A stretch of 64,000 bases of DNA, from contig CM073522.1 of assembly GCA_037074615.1 (NCBI GenBank), positions 23,930,962-23,994,961 on the forward strand. The letters run 5' to 3'. The notes beneath the pieces are model-generated. The model had not been told where the DNA came from. It searched no databases and saw only the letters and a program-made list of their open reading frames with translations. Position 1 is the first letter of the stretch; each line of letters starts with the position of its first letter. The position numbers and the translations under genes are program-made. Positions 11,443-25,700 of this stretch are shown here, piece after piece. The DNA comes from Leucaena leucocephala (Eukaryota; Streptophyta; Magnoliopsida; Fabales; Fabaceae).

Positions 11443-12573
11443 TTGATAAAATAACATCACAAGGGACATGTCTCATCTTCCTTTCGCCTATATATCACTT
11501 TGATATGAAATAACCACTTTCCTAGCATTACACCTTTAGATCACATCTAACATGGCCACAAGATATATTCTAAAGTACTAGAGGTTGAAGCATATTTGAT
11601 ATTGTCAAAATTAAGTGATATTAATGAAAGGATTTTATCTTTGTGAGACTCACAAGAATAAAGTAAAGGTCCAATCACTTGCTTCTTGTTTGCGGTTCTT
11701 TGGAACATAAAAAATATGAATTACATGATACAATATTACTCTTATATCATAAAAGTGTATGTTGTGAGATATGATTAGTTTTGATGATGTCAAATATTGG
11801 ACCAAAAAGTTTATATAATATATATTTCTCATACTTTGACTAAACACTATATTTAATGTGAATATCTTATGTGGATTAGTCAAGAAAAGAAAGAATTATT
11901 ATGTTGGATTATGGAAATTGATCAAGATGAGGAAGAAGAAGAGAGATTGAAGAAAGAACCTCACAATTGACCTCACTTCTTTGTATGCACAAAATATAAC
12001 ATCACTGCTTACTTCCCTAGTCCACCGCTTGAGAATGTATTTCTTAGGCATAATTCTCACATCCTTTGACTCATACTTTCAATTCATGACAACATAATAT
12101 CCCAGTGGCCTCAAACATCCTACAAGTGCATGAAAGTTCACGTGTGTCAAGTTTAAAATAAACTCTCCATTCCCTTTCTTCATTGATCATATGGATAGTG
12201 TGTAACATCCTAAATTTTTAATCCTAAAATTTAAGTGATATTAGGAAAAAATATTTAATGGTAAATAATTTACCATACCATCACTTAAGTAAACAAAATT
12301 CCCTAAAATATATTGAATTTTAAGGATATAAATAAAATTCCCAGTTATGAATTAAAAATGAGATAAATGAAGTATTAGTCAAACTAAAAAAATATGTAAA
12401 TTAGTTTTCACTTAAAATATGTTAATTATCTAAATATCATAGGGTGTGTTTATAAGTTAAATTTAATCTTAAAATTTTCTAGAGTATTGGAAAGTCATAA
12501 AAAATATATTATGAAAGAGGACTTGGTGATTATAAAAGTAAAAATTAAATTTGTAATATATGTATTACAATAG
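11443..12573. other. AT-rich intergenic DNA; possible Gypsy LTR fragment from 12191
   Basis: 11443-12190 holds no gene I can support. From about 12191 the text TGTAACATCCTAAATTTTTA resembles the start of Tekay-type LTRs such as those further right, but no second copy or far end is visible in the window, so this is only a weak call. Confidence 0.3.
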
Positions 12574-15100
12574 TTATAAATTAAAACCAAAATTGAGGCG
12601 TTTAATGAATGATTCTGCCAAACCATTTTTAGTGTGGACATGAGCAACAGATTTTTTCACTTTTATTCTAGTTGCCATGCAATAATCATTAAACATTTGA
12701 GATGAAAACTCACTCGCATTATCAAGACGAATTGTCTTAATTGTATATTCTAGAAACAATGCTTTTAATCGAATTATTTGAGCAAGTAATCTAGCAAATG
12801 CTAAATTACGTATAGATAACAAACACACATATGAGCATCTTGTAGATTAATCTATTAAAACTATAAAATATCTAAATGATCCACATGATGGATGAATAGG
12901 TCTACATATACCCCCTTGGATACATTCTAGAAATGTAGGAGATTCTACCCTAACTTTTATTAGTGAATGTCCTGTAATTAATTTGCCTTGAGAATAAATA
13001 GCACATGAAAAATTTTTAAATTGAAGAATCTCCTGGCTCTTAAATGGATGTCTATGTGAATTTTCAATTATTCTTCGCATCATAGTTGATCTGGGATAGC
13101 CTAACAGGTCATGCCAAACAATAAATGTATTTTTATCCGTAAACTTCTGGTTTACCATAGTATTTGTTTCAATTATGCTAATACTTGTATAGTACAAACT
13201 AAAAAAATAATACAGGTACTTTTTCAAGGACACATTTTTTTCCATATCTAACAATTGTAATATATAGATATTTAATATTTTTCTCATCTATAGTCTCAAT
13301 ATGATACCCATTTCGACAGATATCCTTAAAACTTAACAAATTTCTTTGAGACTTAAAGGAATATAAAGCATCATTAATAACAAAATGTGTCCCTTTGGGT
13401 AATATTATCATTGCTCTTCTGGAGTCTTCAATTAATTTTGTATTACCGACTATAGTATCGATGCTTACACCACTCATTAAATGAGAAAAATATTTTTTAT
13501 CTTTGAGTATGGTATGTGTTGTAGCACTATCTATGAAACATATATCTTCATTCTTGTGCCCAATAAAAGAGGGGGAACATCTATATTCTTCACCAAAAGA
13601 AAAGAAATGCATCAAAATAAATTCAAAATACATTATGAGCAATAATGCTCTTAAAACAAGAAAATAAAAATAAACATAAATAAATCACAAAACATAAACT
13701 AAATTAGGAAAAAATATAGATACAACATAAATTAAAATAGTCTTATTTTTTTCTGCCAAGTTTGTTTGTCTAATCATGACTCTCAAAAAAATTAGCCACC
13801 TCTAAGTGTGCCATAGCATCAAGGCCATCATCTAACTCATTGGTATCATTATTCTTGTATACAAACTTTGCCTCAACATCATCATTTTAAAAAATCAGAT
13901 TTGCTTCCATGTTCTTTGAATTCCTTTTTATGGAAGCTTGATAAAGTTTTGTTAGATGCCCAGGCGTATAACAGGTACGCGACCAATGCCCCTTCATACC
14001 ACACTTATAACAGATTTTTCATTGTTTTTGAGGGACAACCATTGTCTTTTGTTTCTTCTTTTTGTGGGTATTAGGATTATAATTGTTACTTCCACCACCA
14101 TGGTGACGGTAATTGCCACATCCCCTACAACAGCCACAGCCACGACCAATACCGCAACCAACACCATGGGCATGAAAATTAGTACGTATGTCACATTTAC
14201 TTCAGGTAATGGAGCTGAAGTGGGACGAATCTCATGATTTTTGATCAACGGCTCATTGTTTTGTTCAGCCACAAGAAGACATTAGATTAGTTCATAATAC
14301 TTTTTAAAATCTTTCTCACGGTATTGCTGTTACAGGAGCACATTTAAATCATGAAAGGTTAATTTTTTTTAGTAAGTCCTCATCGGTTATTTTCTCACCA
14401 CACAATCTCAATTGAAAACTTTTTAAAAAAATAAATGAATTATATTCAGATACAGCTTTAAAATCTTGTAGCCTCAAATGTAACCATTCATAAAGAGGTT
14501 TGGGTAAGATTACTGTTTTTTGGTGATCATACCGTTCTTTCAAATTATTCCATTATTTTAATGGATCTTTCATAGTTAGGTATTCAGTTTTTAACCCTTC
14601 ATGTAAATGGTGACAAAGGAAAATCATGGCATTAGCCTTGTCTGGACTGCTTGCTTCATTTCCAGGTAAAATAGCATTTCCTAGACCTTTGGCATCTAGG
14701 TGGATTTTAGCTCCAAAACGCAAGATATTTTTTCCCGAGATATCAAGAGCAGTAAACTTGAGTTTGGTAAGATTAGCCAAGAATCAAAATAAAATAATAA
14801 TAACAATTTAATTATGATAAAATTAATGGGGAGAAAAGAAAGTATTATGATAATAAAAATATAAATCAAATAAATATTATATATTCAAAATGAAAATACA
14901 TATAAATTCAATAAAAGTAACAAAATGTAAATGACATAAATAAAGAAACAAAAATAAATAATATAAATTAAATAAACGTAAATAAAGAAAATAAAATAAA
15001 TATAACAAAATAAAATAAATATAATAAAGAAACGTGTATAAATATAAACAACGTGTTAGAGTACATAGAATCAGAAGAAACATAAATCCAATATATAAAT
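12574..15100 (-). pseudogene. Decayed Copia gag-protease-integrase (element C0)
   Basis: Read on the minus strand from 14780 leftwards. Gag begins MANLTKLKFTALDISGKN and continues in a second piece (14543-14349) with KERYDHQKTVILPK. A glycine-rich stretch (about 14040-14180) follows. The protease motif FIDSATTHTIL is at about 13540. A GAG-pre-integrase WHDLLG piece follows, then an integrase piece with RLDNASEF and the downstream AESF glutamate. Several frame breaks separate the pieces, and reverse transcriptase and RNase H are absent: the coding trace ends near 12574. Upstream, the AT-rich leader is cut at 15100 by the hAT element and resumes at 61286. Copia is clear; the lineage is not. Confidence 0.75.
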
Positions 15101-15305
15101 TAGGGGGTGTTCACGAGACAGGTTAGGACTGGGATGGGACGTATTTTGCATCCCGTGTCTTGTCTCGAGTTTATCCCAGTCCCAACTGGTACCAGGAATT
15201 CCCAAATTTCTTTAAAAAAAGTGGTGACTTACTGGAAAATGAGCCCGAGAAGGTGGTGGAGCCAGAGCTCGTTGTTCCCGAAAGCAAAAGCAAAGATGGT
15301 ATCCG

Positions 15306-15934
15306 AGCTAGAGCCAGATTTTATAAAATCCTTCAGGGTCACTGTTCTCTGAGGCCCTCTTTCTTGACATCCAAATACAACACACAATGCAGTTAGGATC
15401 GAGCTCTTACCACCTGTAATTGTAAATAACCAAACAAAATGACATGGATTCATTAGGCAACAATTCTACCCATTTTCTTTTTCCTCTTTAACAACAAATA
15501 ATTTTTTGAATCCAATAAAAAACTAACAAACAAGAAGGGAAAAAAGAAAGAAAGAAAGAAAAAAACATCCTAAATCAAGCACAAATCATTCTACCAAACC
15601 ATCCTAGGAAAAAAAATGAAACTTTTCACAGAAATATCACTTCCCCTAAACCTAATTCATCATTCATCGAAAGAAAATAGCACAACCCCAAAAACATTGA
15701 TAGAAAAAGTGTTCAGCGAAAGAAAATTTCAAAAACAAATTACAACAACGAATGGAGGGAGGGATGGAGGGACTAACTTCCATTTTGACCATTAATGAAA
15801 TTGACCCACTCTCCAAGCTCAATATCGAGGTTTCTATGGCACATGAAGTTCTCCAATCGAACCCTCTTGATGATGCTAGCAGTTGGGTGGTGAAAGGGAT
15901 GTCTCTTCCCATAAGGAACCCATGAACCAGTCAT
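15306..15934 (-). pseudogene. SMC6: SMC6 N-terminal gene fragment with intron, captured by the hAT element
   Basis: Minus-strand exon 1 (15934-15778) starts at an ATG and reads in frame to KRVRLENFMCHRNLDIEL and then GEWVNFINGQNG, the start of the SMC6 ATPase head. The intron runs 15777-15414 (GTTAGT to ACAG). Exon 2 from 15413 completes the Walker A GQNGSGKS across the junction and continues ILTALCVVFGC and TLKDFIKSGSS. Similarity to SMC6 ends near 15306 and unrelated codons follow to a stop. SMC6 is a subunit of the SMC5/6 genome-stability complex. This is only the P-loop end of it, kept with its intron, so it was copied at the DNA level. It cannot be a working SMC protein. Confidence 0.85.
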
Positions 15935-16098
15935 GGCCGATTGACGTTGTCCAAAACCCTATCGAAAGATCACTACGGGATTCCTCCCTTCTCGCAAGAA
16001 GTGAAAGCTGAATGGCGTTACGGCGAAGTACCGAGACCCGTCCCATGAAACATCCTACTTTTAACCCCTCAAAGTATGTATTCGGAAGAGTATTTAAC

Positions 16099-17940
16099 TG
16101 TTAGGAATTGGAAGACACGCAGCGGAAAATAACTTTAAAATTTTTTCCATTCCTAGCCAGGATCTACCGAATGTGTTTAAGTTAAGGAGAAAGAAGTGTT
16201 ACCTTCGGTATTCAAGCTTTGGTCGTGACCTCAGTGTTCACTAGTCATGACTCTTCGCCTCTAGAATTTTCAGTCGCGACCTTCTCAGCTTCCTGTCACG
16301 ACCTGTCGCCTCTGGAGTTTTCAGTCGCGACCTACTCTACTTCTAGTCGCGACCTGTAGTCTCTTTTTGAATTTCTGACGTTCAGATGCCAATTTGGTCG
16401 CGACCTCGTCGTACCTGGTGCTCTTTTCTCGTTCGCAAGAAGTAGACAACTCAGATCGGCTTCCTTTATCGGTATCCACACGAATAGCATTCCAACCACG
16501 AACGACGTGCTAGCGCCTCTTGTCCCTCTAGGGTTTTCTCAAGATTCCGTCCTCACTGTCTCTATTTCGACAGTTTCTTATCTGCAAACCTTTTGCACTC
16601 TCCTTGCCCCTTTTTCTCTTGTGTGTTGTGTGTCGAACCCTAGCTCCTAATGTCAAATATATAGGATGCTATTGGGCTTCTAATTGGGCCGGGCTTCAGA
16701 ATTAATCTTATATTAATTCTGAAATTAATACAATATCATATATTGCATAATTTGATAAGAAACTAATTAAATAAATATGGTTTTTATTAAATCCGTCCCA
16801 CAGATTTAATTCACCTATTTATTTAATAAAGATAAGACGGAATTATATTTGATTTATTCTCATAAATCAAATTTGAGATATCTTATCAATTTAAATTTTA
16901 AATTCAAATAGATTATATCAATTTAAATTCAAATTCAAAAGTGATAAAGATTTAATTTATCCTTATAAATTAAATCTTGCAAATATCTCTTATATTATAT
17001 ATATATACAAATTTATATATATATAAAATATATAAATTCACCCTAGATTATTCATTGAATCAAGACATATCTTAGATTCAATGAACCTAGACATCACAGC
17101 TCTAGTTGGGCTATTTTGTGTGTGACCCTGTAGGCCCATATAAAGTTGGCAGTGGGCCAGTTACTATACTAACCCACAAGTCGTAAGCGGCCTCTAGCAA
17201 GACATTCCGACTACCCAAAATATATGAGGATCGATAAACGATGTAACCTTTCATACAACCATATCACGTCCCTTTTGTCACACGATATTTCGGTCATGGA
17301 TGAGGCATGGTGAACATCATCCTCCTATTCCTGACCGTTACTTTCTCAATCCCTGAGTAGTTTGACTATAGTAATGGAACTACCCTTCCATTACAGTATG
17401 GCCATACATTTCTCAGACTCACTCATTGAGGGGCCCAGTAATATCTCTCTACGAATGTGAGGGACAAATTTCATCTTGACCATTCACATTCCTCCGCATG
17501 AAAAACCACTGAGCCCGAACATAGCCTTTATGATCACTCGGTCAAAAGTGACTTTTGACTAGGTCAAAGCTGAGCGTTTGTCATGTAGGAATCCATGATG
17601 ATCTAAGGTCAAAGGGCATAGTGACATGGCTTGTATATGAGAGAAGCTTATGACTTAACCCATGCAACTCTCTCATAGCGGGTCGGTCTAACACCTTATA
17701 CTCTTACATGTGCCTATGACTTTGATTTATATCTCTATATATCTTCAAAGTCATACTGGTCTTATTTCATCTCTGCTCCCGCATAGATGACCGACCATGG
17801 ACATTTAGGATAAGATCATGAGTTATCCAAGGATGGTCATCACAGTAAACATGCAAATAATGTGATAACATAATTAAGAAATTCATAAAACAATAATGTT
17901 TATAAGACAATGATTGGCCCCTAGGGCATAATTTCCAACA
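16099..17940 (-). mobile_element. S1: solo Copia LTR of the E3 family, inverted
   Basis: Bounded by TGTTAGGAATTGG and TTTCCAACA, with TTAAC before and TCAAC after (one mismatch; the other LTR of E1 reads TTTAACTAGC here). Reverse-complemented it aligns with the E3 LTR from TGTTGGAAAT...CCCTAGGGGCCAATC to the GCGTGTCTTCCAATTCC end. No internal region or second LTR is present, so it is a solo LTR. Unlike E3 it has a GTCGCGACC motif array and one copy of the 91-bp unit. Confidence 0.85.
16221..16406. repeat. Array of GTCGCGACC palindromes in S1
   Basis: Seven copies or variants: GTCGTGACC near 16222, GTCATGACT near 16244, GTCGCGACC near 16273, GTCACGACC near 16295, then GTCGCGACC near 16324, 16346 and 16397. 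Two are embedded in a repeated frame with GCCTCTGGAGTTTTCA or GCCTCTAGAATTTTCA. Variants differ by C-to-T or G-to-A changes at the CpGs. Confidence 0.85.
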
Positions 17941-19771
17941 TCAACTAGCGGAAGTATTACTTTGGCACAAAAATTAAAAATTTTAAATTTAATTATTGGA
18001 TACTATTCATTTGGTAAATTCCAGATTGGCAGTCCAATTTTAAAAATTCATAACTAATTTAAAAAAAATTATATGAAGATGTTTCAAAGCTCTAATTAAA
18101 TATATTTCATTGATATTAAATATAAAAATATGAAATTGATCATTTATTTGCCCATTTGATCCAATTAAATCGGCAAAATTTACTATTCATATGGTAAATT
18201 CTGAAAGTTCCAGATTCTGTCTCTTCACTTTGGAAATTTATTTCTCTTGATATACAAATCCAAATGAGGTATGTTATCTATTAATTTAAAGCTCTGGATG
18301 TGTACTACATGCTCATAAAATTTAGTAAATTAATTCCATCATTTCTTAGGTCAAAGTAGAGTCAAAGCATGAATGTTCCAGGACCTACTTTTTACCATTT
18401 CACTTTCTTCTTTTAATTCTCATAAATTAATCCAACATTCATAAAACCTCAACTTGGTTTCTCATGCAAATATAGACATTGTAGGGTTATGCCGTCATTA
18501 TTTCATACATTTTTCTTTACGTATAATGGCATATTACATAACATAAATATAGTTGGCAAATTATACAATTCATGCTAAAATGAATAATTGACACTTTCCT
18601 TCTTCCATTCTTTAGCTCTTGTCCATGCATACAATTTGCATCATGCTTTACCTAAATTGGTTGGTTATGGGAGAGTGAGATTCTTTGGAATCTCAATAGC
18701 AAACATTACCACTTAAATATACAAGATGGATGCTAATGCATGATATGTAATTTCATTAAACTCTTTTTAATTAGTGGCATGCTATCATGCTTTATGCTTT
18801 GAATAAAAATGCATGGCCATGGGAAATGTGTTTTATATAACATATTCAACATCATTTATCATGTCACAACATCATTCAATCATCGTATACATGTAAACAC
18901 ATAATCATACCACATCAAGCACATAAAGAGGTAAGTTCACTACCTTAATCTTTATCCTTTTCTCTTTGCTCTCTTTGTCTCCAACCAAACATTGGTTGCT
19001 TGCTCAACCTCTTTAACTCATTCTCTTTGACATCCCATGGCCCTAGACACAATTACATTGTCTATACAACTTATTAGAGCAATTGCATAAACATCATACA
19101 TTAAATCCCTTAAAGCCCATAACTCATCTTAATTCTTGGAGTTAGTGGTTTAGCTTTGTAATAATTATTTTCTTAGATCAATCCTACATAATTTTGTCCA
19201 AGGAATCCAAATATGAGATTAGAATTTCAAAATTCCAACTCCTTCCTCATATTCTGTACAGAAACTAAAACTGCCCCAAGAAACTCCAAAAATTTCTATT
19301 TTGATTCCAATGCTTCCAATACTTGTTTATCTACTTTATCCCACACAATTTTTTATTTTAAATCCATTAGAAGCATCAAAATCATGAGATTCTCATTGCT
19401 ACCAGGCACATGAACAGTGACAGCAAGGGTTCCACAATTTCAATTTCAAGATTACGTGATTTCTCAAGCAAAAACCACTTGATCCTTACTTGTTTAAGCT
19501 TATCTAAACTATCTATAACATAAAATTCATATTTCCTCCATAAGAGGAAGCACGTCCAACATCATATTCAAGGGAAGAATTGCCATTAAAACCCTTTAAA
19601 TCCAAGAGAAATCTTTCTATTACAAAGTCCAAGAATTGAAGGAAGTAATTATCTTATATCCTTGCTTATTTGTCTCTTGAATTTCCTCTTCTTCTTGCTT
19701 GAGTCTTCATTTGAGCAGCACGTCCCCAAGGCTTCCTCATGCTCACGCCAAATGAAGGAAAATGGAGGGGG

Positions 19772-19779
19772 TATTTATA
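19772..19779 (-). promoter_or_regulatory. TATA box of E1 left LTR
   Basis: TATAAATA on the minus strand, directly followed by a C-rich run. The same core occurs in the LTRs X, E4, E2-left, E5 and E1-right. Confidence 0.6.
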
Positions 19780-19948
19780 AGCAAAAATCCAAGGAAATGA
19801 GTGGCTAAGATTGGTCCAAATACTATTTAATATAATGGATAATATTTGCTATTATTCTAACTTAATCTCCAAGGCAATTAAGAGATAAGCTCACATGCTA
19901 AAATCCTTCTTTCCTCCTTGCATATGACGCCATTTGGACTTGAGGTGG

Positions 19949-22862
19949 TGTACACCTTGCTTTTGCACGTCTTAGGGACCAGTCGGTAGCATTTAGAACC
20001 ACTTAAACAACCATTGAAGTTCATTTACTAAATCTGGAATTTCCAAACTCACTGGTACTGCTCATTTGGTATTTCTAGATTTGGCGATGAATTTTGAAAA
20101 ATCATAATTAATTTTAAAAAAATTGAAATGAAATAGTTTGAAAGGATACTTGAAGCTAACATAATGAATTTTAATGGAAAAATAGTTTTAAGACCAAATG
20201 CTAAGTCAATCAGTATGGATATGGCGTCAAAGATTACTATTTATTTGGTCAAATATCCTGGAAAATAGTTTCTAGTCCCTAAATTTGAAAATTTTGTTCT
20301 CTTTGTATATACATCAAAATAAGGCATTTTTGGTGTCAAAACGAAGCTTGACATGTTAAATATTGATTGCTAAAATATTGTATATTTATTCCATCATTTA
20401 CTATTTTTATAAATAGCTACAACTGTACTGCTTTTAAGCCTACATTGTACATTACAACATTAAATACAATTATAACAAATTCATATATCATCATACTGTC
20501 CAATCCCAAAATTTTCTTCTTGCAACTTTATCTCCTTCCATCTTTGGAGAACCTATTAGGATTGGGGTGACATGGAGGGGGTGAGATTTCTGGGGAAATC
20601 TCAGTAGTAAAAGGTACTAAACAATGTATGCATTAATGATTGAAACTTGTGCTTGTGTTAACATAATGTATTGTACATGCTTCCATGTAACATATGAAAT
20701 ACAATTGGCCAAAGTAATTATAGCACAGAGCTACAACTAATACATATGAACAACATCAATCAACAAAGCCATAACACAATCATCCATACAATCAATGCAT
20801 ACAAGTTTATATAAGCTTACTACATCTTTTCCTTACTCTTTTCCTTTCTCCATTGTCCTTGCTTTGTGGTCCTCTTTACCACAATACTCATGGCCTAATA
20901 AAGCATAACATCATACTTATTATAATCTATTTCTAAGCCAGCATAATCTACTCACTAATCCTTTAACCCATTAAGTCTTTATCTTTCTCTAATTTTATTA
21001 ATTGGTTTGGCTTTTGAATTAATTGATGTCTTGACTTTACCTACACAATTTGGCCTTCTAAATCCATTTATGAGCTTAGAATTATGAAATTCTAGCTCCT
21101 TCATGAAATCTAGATAGAACCGAAAAAGAATGCATTTTCTTTCAAAATTTCTCATTTTGATTCCAATGCTTCTACTAATTGTTTCTCTACTTAATCCGAA
21201 GTAATTTTTCATTTTAAAACCATTAAAAGTATCAAAATCATGAAATTCTTATCACTATTCATGCGTATGAACAGTACAGAGAGGGATTCAAAACTTCCCT
21301 TTTCCAATTTCAATGCTTCCAAGATTCCAATCTTATCCAATCCTATACAAAATCATCATTTAAATTCAATGGAAGCATTAGATCATTAAAATTCTATTTT
21401 CTTCTGTCCATAATAGTACAGGCCAAAAGCATCAAGATAATGTAAAGTCAAGAATATCAATTAAATTTAATAGCCAACTATCCAAACTAACTTATCTAAG
21501 TGTCATTTACATACTTCTAACTTCATTTAACTCTTCCTTCTTTATTATAGAAATTTTGGGAAGCAAGGGATCCAAGGGAGAAATGAAGTTTCTAACCATT
21601 AAAACCTAGGTTTTATCCTTCCAAAACACTTATAAATAAACTAGGAAGGATTGCTTAACTTAGGTACATGTTTGGGTGACTTATCCTTGATCTTATTTTG
21701 AGTTCTCTCTTCATTTTGGCATGGTTTACCCAAGGGTCCTCTAGGTGCACAAAATTGTGATGGAGGAAGGGGGTATTTATAGTGAAATTTCAAGGCTTCT
21801 TGGACTAATCTACCCCTTCTTCAACTAATTATTACAATGCCTTAATCTTGAATCTCATTGATTGCTTAATTCCTTAATTACCATTAACTTACTTCTTATA
21901 TTATTTTAATATAATTTAGCACATGGGATAATATTTTCTTCATGCTCTTGGTGCCATGTGGTGGATGTGTGGGTCCTATGAGGACACCTCACATGCCACC
22001 TTGCACTTTCTTGAATTTTCTTAAATTTTTTTCTTTTAAAAATTTATAAAATATTATAAATCCAAATTGTACTCCAAGACAATACCTTGGGCTGTTTGGG
22101 CTTCCATTGTGACACCATATTGGGCTTAAATTGGATCCAACCCATTATTTGGCACACATCCCAAGGAATTTCCTATACTGATATCTTTAAATTACCCTAA
22201 TTTTTGAAATAAATTATAGATAATTATTTTAATCATTTTTAAATTTTGAGAAATTTATTTTAATATAAAATGAATTTCCTACAAAGTCTCATAATTGTTT
22301 GAGACACAGAAGTTCTGATAAAAATTCATACATTTTCTTTAAATCCTTTATCGGTATCTAATTTTACCTTAAATTTAATAATTAATTATACAGAACTCCT
22401 TTTTGACTTCTGTTAGTTTCATAAATTATTATGTTAATTATAAAAATTTACTACAAAATTTCATCTAATTCTAAGGTCCGGAAGATACTGTACTAATTTT
22501 CAGATTTCAAAAATTAATATCAATTTATTGGAACCTTAAATAAGAATTCTGAAAGATATACCTGACACAAATTCTATCATCTATTTGCTGATAAAATTTG
22601 GGACCAAAATATTTTTGGGCAATTTTGGGCCTTTTCTAGCTCAACTTTTCATAATTACACTTTTGCCCCTGAAAAGTTTTACACTTTTCACTTAAGTCCT
22701 TTTTTTCATTTTCTACCTTCCTTAATACTTTTCATCTTTGCAATTTAGTCCATTTCTTTATAACGTTGTCTAATTATTATCTTTTCTTTCTATTTATCGT
22801 CATAATTCCTTCCAAACCTCTTTCCTCTATCAATCTTATCTAGGGAAAATTGGGATGTGACA
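19949..22862 (-). mobile_element. X: solo Gypsy-type LTR
   Basis: Begins TGTACACC, ends GGGATGTGACA, and is flanked by perfect GGTGG copies (19944-19948 and 22863-22867). The first 50 bases parallel E4 and E5 (TCTTAGGGACCAGTCGGTAGC), so it belongs to the same broad family. No internal coding region, hence a solo LTR. Length 2914 bp. Confidence 0.85.
21774..21781 (-). promoter_or_regulatory. TATA box of LTR X
   Basis: TATAAATA on the minus strand, next to a C-rich run, as in the related LTRs. Confidence 0.55.
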
Positions 22863-23352
22863 GGTGGGTCCCACAAGTGTTAGTTCTAGGCAGACACACC
22901 CAAGAGGGAGGTGAATTAGGTGTTTTAAAAAATTTAATGGAATTTTAAAGTTAACTGAAAGGAAGAATATGATTGACCAAATAGAGTAGAGTTCAAAGAG
23001 ATTTCACTGAGAGAACACAGATCAGTTTATACTGGTTCGGACCAAACTCTTGTCCTACGTCTAGTCCTCAGAGACCTTCTGAGATTTCAACTATTCTCCA
23101 AGATTTTGATGGGCTCTTGGCACCTTCAGTGCAGTAATTGACACCCTCAATAACTCCCTTTTACTTCCCGTAACGTTATAATCCTAGCTTAAAAGAACCT
23201 ATCTCTTAAGCAAACAGAATGAAAGAAAATCTACTCTCAATCTCTCTGAAGAGTATATATGTTGATACACACTGAAGCTCAATAAATGTCAAATTTATAT
23301 AGAGAGTCAAGAAAACTGAGAATGTAATAAATTCAGAGGTTGATTCAGTCAA

Positions 23353-25700
23353 TTAGTCATCTACCTTTCCATTAAAGCCTTTTTCTATCAAGAATTTGCT
23401 AAGACGATCGTACCAAGCTCTAGGATCCATTTGATACACATGATTTGAAAAATAGTGATCTTCAAATCCAGGGGGTTGTTCTACATATACCTCTTCCATT
23501 ATAAAACCATTAAGAAAAAGTACTTTTGATATCCATTTGATAGAGTTTAAAATCTTTAATGCAAGCAAAAACTAAGAGTACTCGTACAACTTCCAATCTG
23601 GCCACTGGAGCATAGGTTTCCTCATAATTTATACCTTCTTCTTGGTTATAGCCTTTTGCCACTAATCTAACCTTATTTCTAGTGATTACAGTAGATTCAT
23701 CAAGTTTGTTCTTGAATACCTATTTAGTTCTGATGACTAGATAGCCATTAGGTCTAGGTACCAATTCCCAAACTTGATTCAGTTCAAATTGATTTAATTC
23801 TTCCTACATTGTAACTATTCATAACTCATCTATTAGTGCTTCATTTATGTTGGTGGGTTCAATGTTAGAAATAAATGTAGAGAAATGCACTTCATTAAAC
23901 ACTTGTTTCTGGGTTTTTACTCATTCATCGACTTCACCAATAAGCTGGTTTAAGGGACGATTTCTATTATGTTTTGAGGCTCTAGGTTGATCTTTTTCAG
24001 ACTCATTAGGCTGATTACTTGATTGATCATCTGTGGGTTCTTTGTTTAATTTTAGTATTTCAAGACCCTGTATTATCTCAGCTTCATCATCTAGAGGATT
24101 TGAAATTGATTATGTTTCAGAAAATACTACATGTACAAACTCTTCTATTGTAAATGTTCTTTTATTAAAAAGTCTATATACTTTCTACGATAAGAATAAC
24201 CAAGAAAAATACCCTCATCAGATTTAGGATTGAATTTACTCAGATTTTTGTTGTTGTTGTTGTGAATGAATCATTTGCTCTGAAGATCCTCAGATGAGTG
24301 AGATTATGTTTGCATCCTTTGTAGAGCTCATATGGTGTCTTATTGAGTATTGTTTTGATGTAGGCTCGATTGCATATATAACATGATGTGCTCATAGCCT
24401 CTTCCTAGAACACTTGTGAGACACCCTTGTCATTGAGCATTGCTCTAGCCATATCTATGAGAACTCTGTTCTTCCTTTCAACAACTCCATTTTGTTGTAG
24501 CATTCTTGGTGCAGAGAAGTTGTGGTCGATTCCATAATTGTCATAGAATTCAACAAAATAAGTGTTTTCAAATTCTCCTCCATGATTAGTCCTGATAGAC
24601 GCAATAGATATAATTCCTCATTTTGCACCTTTTTGGCAAACACAACAAATGCATTAAAAGTTTCATCTTTAGAGGAAAGATATAAAGTCCAATTAAATCT
24701 TGAATAGTCATCAACTATCACCATAGCATATAAGTTTCCCCTAAAACTTTTGACTCTTGATGGTCCAACCAAATCCATATGAAGTAATTGGAGTGGTCTT
24801 TCAGTTGAAACTTCCTTCTTTGATTTAAAAGAGTACTTTACTTATTTCCCTTTTTGACAAGCATCACAGACAATATCAATTTCAATTTTAACTTTAGGTA
24901 AACCATTTACTAAATCCTTTTTAACCAATTTTGAAAGTTGATGTATGTTTACATGAGCTAGTCTCTTGTGCCATAACCAGCTTTCTTCTGATTTACTTAG
25001 AAAACAATTTTCAAGTGAATTAGAATTAATAGAGATAGTATAACAGTTATTATTTCTTGGAGCACGAAGTTTGCCTTCAAGCTTTCTTTGTTGATTGGGA
25101 GGTCTTTCTTGCTTACTATTACACACTCTTTTGAATCAAAACTAATCCAGTTGTCTTTGTTCGCAGTTTGACTTACACTGAAGATATTGTGACATAATCC
25201 CTCCACATAGTATACATCATCCACTTTCACTCCTTTACTTCCTACTTCTCCAATTCCAGCAATTTTTCTGGATTGATTTCCTCTGAAGCTTACTTTGCCT
25301 CCTTCTTTATGATAAAGCTTGATGAACTTCTCTACATCTCCAGTCATATGTCTAGAACATCCATTGTCAATATACCATTTGTTGTTTTTGGATGCTTTCA
25401 GGCAAACCTGAAACAAAATCATTTAATTTATTCTTCTTGTTGCTTTGGGATTTTGGCTCCGTCTACAATTTTGGTTGGAATGTAGTTTCCGTCTTCTATC
25501 ACATCCTAGAGCCCATTCTCAGAAGCTTTAATAAAGGTCTTCATCCTCATTTTCCAGAATGTGAAATTCTCTCTGTTGAAGCCTGGAGGTTTTATTGTAT
25601 ACCTTCCCTCTAGTAGTACACTGTCTCTGAATCCTGCCATAGATTTAGGATATCTCTTGAGATTGTTAGATCTATTCCAAGAGACTTGTTCTGATCCCAA
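23353..25700 (-). pseudogene. Copia gag-pol remnants of element Y
   Basis: From 25700 leftwards on the minus strand: a short gag start (GFRDSVLLEGRYTIKPPGFN), then directly the protease stretch WYIDNGCSRHMTGD (DNG instead of DSG). GAG-pre-integrase WHKRLAHVNIHQLSKL, an integrase start MDLVGPSRVKSFRG with DDYSRF, and a reverse-transcriptase fragment with VYVEQPPGFEDHYF follow. Most of gag, the integrase end, the YVDD region and RNase H are missing. Frameshifts divide the rest, and the remnant joins the truncated left LTR near 23345. Not functional. Confidence 0.8.

Noticed and set aside
13994..14272. Minus-strand frame rich in valine that looks like a membrane protein
   Set aside because: In the adjacent frame the same DNA reads as the glycine-rich stretch of Copia gag, so this is a shifted reading.
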